Source: Chloroflexota bacterium | Lineage (GTDB): Bacteria; Chloroflexota; Limnocylindria; QHBO01 | Assembly (NCBI GenBank): GCA_013694795.1 | Contig: JACDBS010000145.1 | Location: 1 to 14,109, forward strand | Length of the DNA stretch: 14,109 nucleotides | Reading direction: 5' to 3' | Shown here: piece by piece, positions 6,953-13,415 of the stretch | Position numbering within the stretch: the first letter of the stretch is position 1 | Layout of the letters: each line of letters starts with the position of its first letter | The notes under the pieces: model-generated | The model's input: only the letters and a program-made list of their open reading frames with translations | Databases searched by the model: none | What the model was told of the DNA's origin: nothing | Program-made: the position numbers and the translations under genes

Positions 6953-7879
6953 ATGAAACGAACCTTGCCGGGTCTCTTCGTGATGCTTCTCGTCCTTGCC
7001 GGCTGCGCGGCCCCACCCGCAACGCCGGGCGGTTCGCCCTCGGCGGAGCCCGGGTCCATCGAGCATCCCACCGGATCGGACGCCATCCTGGTGGTGCGCT
7101 ACGAGGGAGGCATGATTCCGGTCCAGTTCCAGGTCACGAGTGCGCCAAACCTCGTCCTGCTGGGCGATGGGCGCGTGATCATGCAGGGCGCGCAGACGCT
7201 CGAGTACCCCGGGCCGGCGCTGCCGGCTTTCATCGAGCGCACGCTGACCGAGGAGGGCATTCAACTCGTTCTCGACGCCATCGAGCAGACGAACCTCTTC
7301 ACGGCCGACCTGGATATTCGCGCAGCACAGAACATGATCTCGGACGCCTCCGACACCGTTTTCGAGTTGAATGCCGGTGGCAACGAGGTGGTCGTGAGGG
7401 CCTTCGCCCTCGGGATGCTGGATCCATCCATGGGGACGCCGCCGGGAGCCAGCTCCCGCGAGATGGAGGCGTACCGGGCCCTCACCGAGCTGAACGACGC
7501 GCTCACGACGCTCGACACCTGGCTGCCGGCAGAAGCCTGGGTGGCCGAGGGCTGGCAGCCCTACGCGGCGCGGGCCTTCCGGCTCTACGTGGCCGATGTG
7601 ACCGGCCAGCCGATCGACGGCGGGGACCTTCCCGGCCAGGTTCGGGAATGGCCGACGGACGACGATCCGGCCGCCTTCGGTGAGGTGCAGGAGGGCTTCG
7701 GTGACGGCACGCGATGCGGCGTGGCCACCGGTGATGCGGGGGAGACCTGGCTTGCGGAGCTGAACGCGGCTAGCCAGAACACCCTGTGGACGACCGACGG
7801 CGATAACCGCTTCCGGGTCCAGCCTCGACCCCTCCTGCCGCACGAGGAACCCGACTGCCCCGATCCCTTCGCAGCCTGA
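6953..7879 (+). CDS. Secreted lipoprotein of unknown function (308 aa)
   Basis: A lipoprotein signal peptide (MKRTLPGLFVMLLVLAGC) gives a lipobox LAGC with Cys18 as the lipidated residue. A Pro/Ser-rich tether (about 19-45) precedes a soluble globular domain facing outward. I do not recognise a characterised family. The start of the domain (VVRYEGGMIPVQFQ, then LLGDGRVIMQG and EYPGPALP) resembles a type of uncharacterised exported protein I associate with Actinobacteria and Chloroflexota. Two late cysteines (in GTRCGV and EPDCPD) could form a disulfide. No catalytic motif is seen. The ATG at 6953 is chosen because it starts the signal peptide directly; the upstream part of the open frame is not protein-like. 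It precedes coxB by 120 bp and has its own candidate promoter downstream, so membership in the oxidase operon is not shown. An envelope role next to the oxidase is only a guess by position. Confidence 0.8.
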   Translation: MKRTLPGLFVMLLVLAGCAAPPATPGGSPSAEPGSIEHPTGSDAILVVRYEGGMIPVQFQVTSAPNLVLLGDGRVIMQGAQTLEYPGPALPAFIERTLTEEGIQLVLDAIEQTNLFTADLDIRAAQNMISDASDTVFELNAGGNEVVVRAFALGMLDPSMGTPPGASSREMEAYRALTELNDALTTLDTWLPAEAWVAEGWQPYAARAFRLYVADVTGQPIDGGDLPGQVREWPTDDDPAAFGEVQEGFGDGTRCGVATGDAGETWLAELNAASQNTLWTTDGDNRFRVQPRPLLPHEEPDCPDPFAA

Positions 7880-7999
7880 AGCCCCCTTCGCTACAATGCG
7901 GGCGCCCCGCCCACGTCCGACCGGTGCGTGCGGAGCCGAAACTTGCCCCGACGTCGCGGTTGACCTCAGGAGCCTCGAGACCGAGCTGATGCAACGCTG
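7880..7999 (+). promoter_or_regulatory. Intergenic leader of the oxidase operon with a candidate promoter
   Basis: This is the longest gene-free stretch. TACAAT at 7892-7897 is a good -10 match (5 of 6). The -35 region about 17 bp upstream (TCGCAG, 7869-7874) is weak and lies in the end of the lipoprotein gene. A start near 7904 would give a leader of about 95 nt. AGGAG at 7968-7972 is 16 nt from the first ATG (7989) and 27 nt from the coxB ATG, too far for ordinary use at either. There is a G+C-rich palindromic patch near 7899-7910 but no clear terminator with a T tract. Confidence 0.45.
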
Positions 8000-8007
8000 A
8001 TGCAACG
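7986..8007 (+). repeat. Perfect 11-bp tandem duplication across the coxB start
   Basis: CTGATGCAACG occurs at 7986-7996 and again at 7997-8007 with no mismatch or gap. The second copy supplies the coxB ATG (8000). The first copy supplies an ATG (7989) in another frame that reads Met-Gln-Arg-stop; its TGA overlaps the coxB ATG as TGATG. Eleven bp is not a multiple of three, which is why the two ATGs are in different frames. Confidence 0.85.
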
Positions 8008-9049
8008 AATGGCGCCTCGAACCAGGTTGCGGCCGATGCTGCGCATCGGTCTACCTCTTCTCGTCATTGGTCTGCTTGCCGGATGCATGCTGCCGCCCGA
8101 GCCGAAGACGGAGGTGGGCAGGGACGTCTTCAACCTGTACCTGGTCGTGCTGGCGCTGGCGCTCATCGTGTTCGTCGCCGTCGAAGGATTCATCCTGTAC
8201 GCGGTGGTCCGCTACCGGAGAAAGCCCGGCGACGATGTTCTGCCGGAGCAGCTGCATGGCAACAACACGGTGGAGATCATCTGGACGGTCATCCCCACGG
8301 TCATCGTGTTCATCCTCTTCGGCGCCAGCATGATCACGCTGGCCGAGGTGGAGGCCCGTTCCGACAACCCCGGCGTGACGATCGAGGTCGAGGGGTTCCA
8401 GTGGCAGTGGAACTTCCGCTATCCCGACGAGGGAGCCACGATCACCGGCAGCGCCGCCGACCCGCCGGTCATGGCCGTGCCGGTGGGGGAGCCAGTGCGC
8501 CTGGTGCTCAGCTCGATCGACGTGAACCACGCGTTCTTCGTGCCCCAGTTCCTCATCAAGCGTGACCTCATCAACCTGGGTGAGAACGGGCGCAACAACG
8601 AGCTGGAGTTCACGATCACCGAGGCCGGCACCTACGCCGGACAGTGCGCCGAGTTCTGTGGCGACTTCCACGCCGACATGACCTTCGTGGTGGATGCCAT
8701 GTCCCGCGCCGACTATGACGCGTACATGGCCGCCATCGTCGCCGGAGAGCCGCCGCCCGCGACCGGAGGCGAAGATTGCGGCACGACCATCGCGGTCACC
8801 GCCGTCGAGAGCATCCAGTTCGACACCGATGCCATCGAGGCCCCGGCGGGCGAGGACTTCTGCATCGAGTTCACGAACAACGACACGAGCATCCACGACA
8901 TCGGTATCGTCGACACCGAAATCAACGGTGACGACATCGGCCCCGGCGCGTCGATCACGTACGTCATCCCGGCCATGGAGGCCGGCGACTACACCTTCTT
9001 CTGCACCATTCACCCGACGATGACGGGTGACCTGACCGTCACCGAGTAG
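8000..9049 (+). CDS. coxB: Cytochrome c oxidase subunit II with a C-terminal type-1 copper (cupredoxin) domain (349 aa)
   Basis: Subunit II carries the CuA centre that accepts electrons and passes them to haem a in subunit I. A lipoprotein-type signal (lipobox LAGC, Cys29) is followed by two transmembrane helices (about 43-71 and 92-114) and the CuA domain (about 128-232). The aromatic stretch GFQWQWNF (132-139) is present, and the CuA ligands are complete: His177, Cys216, Glu218, Cys220, His224, Met227 (in CAEFCGDFHADM). After a short linker, residues 255-349 form a second cupredoxin-like domain. His299 (TSIHDIG) and the FFCTIHPTM motif (333-341: Cys335, His338, Met341) match type-1 blue-copper ligands. 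Cys260 and Cys288 may pair. Many caa3 oxidases have cytochrome c here instead. ATG 8000 or ATG 8009 is the start; no ATG, GTG or TTG lies between the frame's stop at 7961 and 8000. First gene of the cox operon. Confidence 0.95.
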   Translation: MQRMAPRTRLRPMLRIGLPLLVIGLLAGCMLPPEPKTEVGRDVFNLYLVVLALALIVFVAVEGFILYAVVRYRRKPGDDVLPEQLHGNNTVEIIWTVIPTVIVFILFGASMITLAEVEARSDNPGVTIEVEGFQWQWNFRYPDEGATITGSAADPPVMAVPVGEPVRLVLSSIDVNHAFFVPQFLIKRDLINLGENGRNNELEFTITEAGTYAGQCAEFCGDFHADMTFVVDAMSRADYDAYMAAIVAGEPPPATGGEDCGTTIAVTAVESIQFDTDAIEAPAGEDFCIEFTNNDTSIHDIGIVDTEINGDDIGPGASITYVIPAMEAGDYTFFCTIHPTMTGDLTVTE

Positions 9050-9069
9050 CACCGGAGCGCGAACGCCAA

Positions 9070-10758
9070 ATGGCAACCACGACCCTCGAACCCCGCACCG
9101 TCGCGTACCGCCGATCCTGGGTGCTCGACTGGTTGACCACGGTCGACCACAAGAAGATCGGCGTCCTGTACATCGTCAACAGCTTCATGTTCTTCTTCGC
9201 GGCGGGCATCCTGGCCCTGGTGATCCGCAGCGAGCTGGCCGTCCCCGGCCTCCAGTTCGTGGACGAGAGCACGTACAACCAGGCCTTCACGATGCACGGG
9301 ACGATCATGCTGTTCCTGTTCATCATTCCGGCGCTGTCGGGCTTCGCCAACTACATCGTGCCGCTCATGCTCGGGGCGCCCGACATGGCCTTCCCGCGCA
9401 TCAACGCGCTCAGCTTCTGGCTCCTCCCGCTGGGCGGCGGGCTCATCTTCAGCGGGTACCTGTTCGGCGGGGCCGCGGCCGAGGGCTGGACCGGCTACGC
9501 GCCGCTGACGAGCTCTCAGTACTCCGAGGGCGTCGGCACCGACCTGTGGATCATCGGCCTCACGCTCGTCGGCGTGGCGTCAATCCTGGGCGCGGTGAAC
9601 TTCATCGCCACCATCTTCAAGATGCGCGCGCCGGGCATGACCCTCTTCCGCATGCCGATCTTCGTGTGGACGGTCCTCGTCACCGCGGTGCTCATCCTCC
9701 TCGCCACGCCGGTTCTCGCGGCCGGTCTCATCGCGCTCTTCATCGATCGCAACTACGGTGGCTCCTTCTTCGACCCCAGCGTGGGTGGCAACCCGGTCCT
9801 GTGGCAGCACATCTTCTGGTTCTTCGGCCACCCCGAGGTCTACATCGTGATCCTGCCCGCCATGGGCGTGGTGAGTGAGATCCTGCCGGTCTTTAGTCGC
9901 AAGCCGCTGTTCGGGTACAAGGCTTTCGTCTTCGCCACCATCGCCATCGGTCTGCTCAGCTGGAGCGTCTGGGCGCACCACATGTTCACCACCGGCTCGG
10001 TCTTCCTGCCCTTCTTCAGCTTCATGACCGCGCTCATCGCCATTCCGACCGGGATCAAGATGTTCAACTGGCTCGCCACCCTGTGGCGTGGCAAGCTCAT
10101 GCTCACGACGCCCATGCTGTTCGCGCTGGGCTTCATCAGCATGTTCCTCATCGGCGGCATCAGCGGCGTGATGCTAGCCTCGCCGCCCATCGACTTCCAC
10201 CTCCAGGACACCTACTTCGTGGTGGCACACCTCCACTACGTCTTCTTCGGTGGATCGGTCTTCGGCGTCTTCGCGGCCACCTATTACTGGTTCCCGAAGA
10301 TGACGGGGCGCAAGCTCAACGAGCCGCTGGGCAAGGTCCACTTCTGGATCCATTTCATCGGCTTCAACCTTGCCTTCTTCCCGATGCACCAGTTGGGCCT
10401 GTCGGGCATGCCGCGGCGGGTCGCCGACTACAGCCCGGATGCCGGCTGGACGATCCTGAACGTCGCCTCGACGATTGGGGCATTCATGATCGCGGTGAGC
10501 GTGATCCCGCTCCTGATCAACGTGGTCGCCACCTTCATCAACGGGGAGCCCGCGGGCAACGATCCGTGGGAGGGCAACACGCTCGAGTGGGCGACCACCT
10601 CGCCCCCGCCGCCGTACAACTTCGACTCCCTCCCGCCGATCCATTCCGAACGGCCACTCTTCTTCCTGACCCACGGGCACGGACACGCCGCAGCGCGTCC
10701 CGAGGACCTCGAGGAGGACCCGGGTGATGACGTCGAGCGCCGGGACGGCCTGGTGTGA
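9070..10758 (+). CDS. coxA: Cytochrome c oxidase subunit I, A1-type (562 aa)
   Basis: The catalytic subunit of the haem-copper oxidase: it reduces O2 to water at the haem a3-CuB site and pumps protons. Low-spin haem ligands are His76 (TMHGT) and His389; His387 in VAHLHYV binds haem a3. CuB ligands are His254 (in GHPEVYI), His303 and His304, with Tyr258 placed for the His-Tyr crosslink. Glu256 in HPEV, Asp105 in GAPDMAFPR, Asn112 and Lys330 in TGIKMFNW complete the D and K channels of the A1 subfamily. The hydrophilic C-terminal tail (about 520-562) is rich in His then Asp/Glu (THGHGHAAARPEDLEEDPGD) and has no known role. It starts 20 bp after coxB with GGAG 12 nt upstream. Its stop overlaps the GTG start of coxC in GTGA. 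Confidence 0.97.
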   Translation: MATTTLEPRTVAYRRSWVLDWLTTVDHKKIGVLYIVNSFMFFFAAGILALVIRSELAVPGLQFVDESTYNQAFTMHGTIMLFLFIIPALSGFANYIVPLMLGAPDMAFPRINALSFWLLPLGGGLIFSGYLFGGAAAEGWTGYAPLTSSQYSEGVGTDLWIIGLTLVGVASILGAVNFIATIFKMRAPGMTLFRMPIFVWTVLVTAVLILLATPVLAAGLIALFIDRNYGGSFFDPSVGGNPVLWQHIFWFFGHPEVYIVILPAMGVVSEILPVFSRKPLFGYKAFVFATIAIGLLSWSVWAHHMFTTGSVFLPFFSFMTALIAIPTGIKMFNWLATLWRGKLMLTTPMLFALGFISMFLIGGISGVMLASPPIDFHLQDTYFVVAHLHYVFFGGSVFGVFAATYYWFPKMTGRKLNEPLGKVHFWIHFIGFNLAFFPMHQLGLSGMPRRVADYSPDAGWTILNVASTIGAFMIAVSVIPLLINVVATFINGEPAGNDPWEGNTLEWATTSPPPPYNFDSLPPIHSERPLFFLTHGHGHAAARPEDLEEDPGDDVERRDGLV

Positions 10759-11378
10759 GCGCGCGCACCATGCAGGCCCACCCGGCCGGCGAGCACGCCG
10801 CGCAGGTGGCCATCGCGCACGGCGGCTCCGGCATGCCGACCGCGCTGGTGGGGATGCTCCTGTTCATCGCGTCCGAGGTGATGTTCTTCGCCGGCCTCTT
10901 CGCCACCTACTTCAATGCCCGTGCAACCTCCCCCGGTGAGTGGGGGCCGCCGGCCGGAGCGCATGAGCTGGACCTCCCACTGGCCGCCGTCCTGACCGCG
11001 ATCCTGGTGGCGTCGAGCTTCACGATGCAGTTCGGCGTGTGGGCCATCCGGCGCGGCGACATCGGCAAGCTCAGGCTGTGGACCGCGATCACGCTGGGCC
11101 TGGGCGTGCTCTTCCTCAGCGGGCAGCTGTACGACTACAGCGTGCTGGGCTTCGGCATTGGCGACGGCGTGTTCGGAACGGTCTTCTACACGCTCACCGG
11201 CTTCCATGGCGCGCATGTCTTCGGCGGCGCGGTGGGCCTGACGATCGTGCTGGCGCGCGCGTGGCGCGGCCAGTTCAGTGCTCGCAACCACGTCGCGGTC
11301 GAGGCGGTCAGCATGTACTGGCACTTCGTCGACGTGGTCTGGATCGGTGTGTTCTCCGTCATCTACCTGCTGCGCTAG
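10755..11378 (+). CDS. coxC: Cytochrome c oxidase subunit III (207 aa)
   Basis: Heme-copper oxidase subunit III, a short five-helix form lacking the first two helices of the mitochondrial type. Recognisable parts are LLFIASEVMFFAGLFATYF (35-53) with the conserved glutamate Glu41, a helix near 73-94, LFLSGQLYDY, FHGAHVFGG and the C-terminal signature WHFVDVVWIGVFSVIYLL. Subunit III stabilises turnover of subunit I. The GTG at 10755 overlaps the coxA stop (GTGA), consistent with translational coupling. The in-frame ATG at 10770 would shorten the protein by five residues and is a fair alternative, since the first residues are not conserved. No strong ribosome binding site is seen for either. Confidence 0.95.
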   Translation: MSARTMQAHPAGEHAAQVAIAHGGSGMPTALVGMLLFIASEVMFFAGLFATYFNARATSPGEWGPPAGAHELDLPLAAVLTAILVASSFTMQFGVWAIRRGDIGKLRLWTAITLGLGVLFLSGQLYDYSVLGFGIGDGVFGTVFYTLTGFHGAHVFGGAVGLTIVLARAWRGQFSARNHVAVEAVSMYWHFVDVVWIGVFSVIYLLR

Positions 11379-11392
11379 CGAGGACGCACCCT

Positions 11393-11740
11393 ATGTCGGA
11401 TACGGTCGTCGGCTTCCTGATTCTCGGGATCGGCATGCTGGTCGTGCTCGGCGTGGTCTTCGCCATCTCCTCGCGTGGCGGGTCTCCCGCGGCTCGCGCG
11501 CAGCCACCGAAGGGCGTGCATCTGCCCGGGCCAAGCTTCCTGCCGGTCGTCATCTCGGTGGGCGGCGCGCTGATGGGTGCCGGGCTTGCCTTTCGCGGCA
11601 CCGATCAGCTCGCGAATCCGTTCCTCGCCATTCCGGGGCTGCTCGTCTTCGTCGGGGCCGTGATCGCCTGGGTGCGGGCGGCGAACCACGAATGGCGCGA
11701 GGCCGAGCACACCTCGCACGATGACGGCGCCACCCACTGA
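11393..11740 (+). CDS. Three-helix membrane protein, candidate oxidase subunit IV (115 aa)
   Basis: A small membrane protein with predicted helices at about 4-25, 49-67 and 77-95 and a charged, His-containing tail (EWREAEHTSHDDGATH). The central motif HLPGPSFLPVVISVGGAL, followed by GLAF and a last helix ending IAWVRAANHEW, resembles small subunit IV-type proteins encoded after coxC in Gram-positive-type and Chloroflexota oxidase operons. I do not claim orthology to a named one. The start ATG at 11393 has AGGA (11381-11384) 8 nt upstream, and the gene begins 15 bp after the coxC stop. The position favours a structural or assembly role in the oxidase. The gene overlaps the next one by 20 bp. 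Confidence 0.75.
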   Translation: MSDTVVGFLILGIGMLVVLGVVFAISSRGGSPAARAQPPKGVHLPGPSFLPVVISVGGALMGAGLAFRGTDQLANPFLAIPGLLVFVGAVIAWVRAANHEWREAEHTSHDDGATH

Positions 11741-12317
11741 TCGCCCGATGACGGCCGGGATTGTTGCGCGCGCCGGCCTGAACCTGCGGCGCCTGCCGTT
11801 CCGATACCTGCTCGTGGCGGCCACGCTGCCGATCCTGCTGCTGGCCTTGCTCGGGGTTGTTGTGCTGGCTTCGGCGCCCGCGCGTTCTCCCGCGACCGAG
11901 GGCAGCCTGGCGCCCGACTTCACCCTCGCCGATCTTGACGGCAGCCCGGTCCGCCTGGCGGATCTGCGCGGACGGCCGGTCATCGTCAACTTCTGGGCCA
12001 GCTGGTGCGTCCCGTGCATCGAGGAATTCCCGCTCCTGACCGATGCGGCCGAGCGCCACGCCGGCGACGGGCTGGCCATCATCGGCATCGTCTACCAGGA
12101 CCGAACCGAGGCGGCGCGGGGATTCATGCAGCGCAACGGCGCCACCTGGCAGGTGGCGATGGATCCGGACGAGCGCGTGGCCACCGCGTATGGCATCCTC
12201 GGTCCGCCGCAGACCTATTTCATCGGCCGCGACGGTACCATCGTGGCACGCCACATCGGCCAGCTCTCCGCCCGTTCGCTCGACGAGAAGCTGGCCGCCA
12301 TCATCGACGAGGAATGA
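11721..12317 (+). CDS. Membrane-anchored TlpA/ResA-like thiol-disulfide oxidoreductase (198 aa)
   Basis: The N-terminal anchor helix (about 28-51) is followed by an extracytoplasmic thioredoxin-fold domain of the TlpA/ResA/AhpC-TSA group. The active site is WASWCVPC (92-99) with Cys96 and Cys99. APDFTLADLDG (64-74) starts the fold, and GPPQTYFIGRDG contains the cis-proline loop. Members reduce disulfides in apocytochrome c or in the CuA site of subunit II and its copper chaperones. Here, within the cox operon and with no cytochrome c maturation gene in the window, CuA-cysteine reduction in CoxB is the more likely job (inference). The ATG at 11721 lies inside the end of the preceding gene; the in-frame ATG at 11748 is an alternative and would remove nine residues before the anchor. 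Neither has a clear Shine-Dalgarno. Confidence 0.88.
   Translation: MTAPPTDRPMTAGIVARAGLNLRRLPFRYLLVAATLPILLLALLGVVVLASAPARSPATEGSLAPDFTLADLDGSPVRLADLRGRPVIVNFWASWCVPCIEEFPLLTDAAERHAGDGLAIIGIVYQDRTEAARGFMQRNGATWQVAMDPDERVATAYGILGPPQTYFIGRDGTIVARHIGQLSARSLDEKLAAIIDEE
12309..12313 (+). promoter_or_regulatory. Ribosome binding site for the 58-aa membrane protein
   Basis: GAGGA lies inside the end of the TlpA-like gene, 6 nt before the ATG at 12320. An ATG at 12314 is directly adjacent to it (no spacing), so 12320 is the preferred start. Confidence 0.5.
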
Positions 12318-12319
12318 GC

Positions 12320-12496
12320 ATGGACCGCAACCTACCGGCGACCCGATCCGAGACCGCGCTCACCGAGACCGATGCCCGCCCCTCGCTGCCGAGGCGCCAG
12401 CCATTGAGCGTGGCGTTCCTGCCGCTGGCGCTGGTGGCCTTCATCATCCTCGCCTTCGCCATCGCCGCATGGACCTTCCTCTCCGCGGCGACCTGA
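12320..12496 (+). CDS. Small single-helix membrane protein of the oxidase operon (58 aa)
   Basis: MDRNLPATRS starts a polar N-terminal part of about 28 residues, followed by one strongly hydrophobic helix (about 30-54: VAFLPLALVAFIILAFAIAA) and a very short C-terminus. I do not recognise a family. The reading frame is credible because the ATG at 12320 has a GAGGA 6 nt upstream and overlaps no other gene's core. The gene also fits exactly between the TlpA-like stop (12317) and the ABC ATPase start (12498). Position suggests a minor oxidase subunit or assembly peptide, but it could equally belong with the ABC exporter. The ATG at 12314 would add two residues. Confidence 0.6.
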   Translation: MDRNLPATRSETALTETDARPSLPRRQPLSVAFLPLALVAFIILAFAIAAWTFLSAAT

Positions 12497-12497
12497 C

Positions 12498-13415
12498 GTG
12501 TCCGACGCGGCCGTCGAGGTCCGGGGGCTGCGCAAGTCGTACGGCACGCTCGAGGCGGTGCGTGGGATCGACCTGCGCGTCGAGCGCGGCGAGGTCTTCG
12601 CGCTCCTCGGCCCGAATGGCGCCGGCAAGACGACCACGGTCGAGATCCTGGAGGGTCACCGGCAACGGACCGCCGGCGAGGTCAGCGTGCTCGGCCACGA
12701 TCCAGGCCGCAACGAGCGCGCACTGAAGGAGCGCGTCGGCATCGTGCTCCAGCAGACCGGCGTCGAGCTGTACCTCACCGTGCGCGAAGTCGTGGAGCTG
12801 ATCGCCGGGTACTACCCCGCCCCGCGGGCGGTCGGTGACGTGTTGGCGCTCGCCGGCCTGACCGAGCAGGCGAATCAGCGGGTCCTGCGTCTGTCCGGCG
12901 GCCAGCGGCGCCGCGTCGACCTGGCGGTCGCCATCGTCGGCGACCCGGAGCTGCTCTTCCTGGACGAGCCGACCACAGGCTTCGATCCATCGGCCCGTCA
13001 CCAGGCATGGGACACGCTGCGGGGGCTGACGAGCCTGGGCAAGACGATCTTTCTCACCACCCACTTCATGGACGAGGCCCAGGCCCTTGCCGACCGGGTG
13101 GCGGTGATGGCCGCGGGGAGCATCGTGGCGACCGGCACGGTGGACGAGCTCGTCGGCAGCGGTCAGCCGGTCAGCCGCGTTCGATTCCGCGTGCCGGACG
13201 GTGTCCTGCCGCCCGAGGCGCTCGGCGCGCGCCGCGAGGCATCGGTCTGGCGGTTGGAGACGGCGACGCCCACGCGGATACTGCACGAGCTGACGTCGTG
13301 GGCCGTGGATGCCGCGGTCGAGCTATCGGAGCTCGAGGTCAGCCGCCGCTCCCTGGAGGAGATCTACCTGGATCTCACTGGTCTGCCGCCCGAGAAGGGC
13401 GAGGCTGAGTCATGA
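12498..13415 (+). CDS. ABC transporter ATP-binding protein, ABC-2 exporter type (305 aa)
   Basis: Nucleotide-binding subunit of an exporter of the DrrA/CcmA-like class. All ATPase motifs are present: Walker A GPNGAGKT (38-45), Q-loop VLQQTG (Gln85/86), signature LSGGQ (132-136), Walker B LLFLDEP (152-158) and the H-loop histidine His189 (TTHFMDEA). The remaining about 80 residues form the extension common in this class. The GTG start lies one base after the stop of the small membrane protein. The stop overlaps the permease ATG (ATGA), so subunits should be made together. The substrate cannot be read from the sequence. The tight link to the cox operon suggests co-transcription, but such exporters are common neighbours. 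Confidence 0.93.
   Translation: MSDAAVEVRGLRKSYGTLEAVRGIDLRVERGEVFALLGPNGAGKTTTVEILEGHRQRTAGEVSVLGHDPGRNERALKERVGIVLQQTGVELYLTVREVVELIAGYYPAPRAVGDVLALAGLTEQANQRVLRLSGGQRRRVDLAVAIVGDPELLFLDEPTTGFDPSARHQAWDTLRGLTSLGKTIFLTTHFMDEAQALADRVAVMAAGSIVATGTVDELVGSGQPVSRVRFRVPDGVLPPEALGARREASVWRLETATPTRILHELTSWAVDAAVELSELEVSRRSLEEIYLDLTGLPPEKGEAES

Noticed and set aside
7960..7965. TTGACC as a -35 box for coxB
   Set aside because: No -10-like hexamer lies 16-18 bp downstream (the sequence there is GAGCTG).
5870..8005. Long - strand open frame across ctaG, the lipoprotein and the coxB leader
   Set aside because: No recognisable protein features. It runs antisense to a lipoprotein with clear signal peptide and, in another frame, over ctaG.
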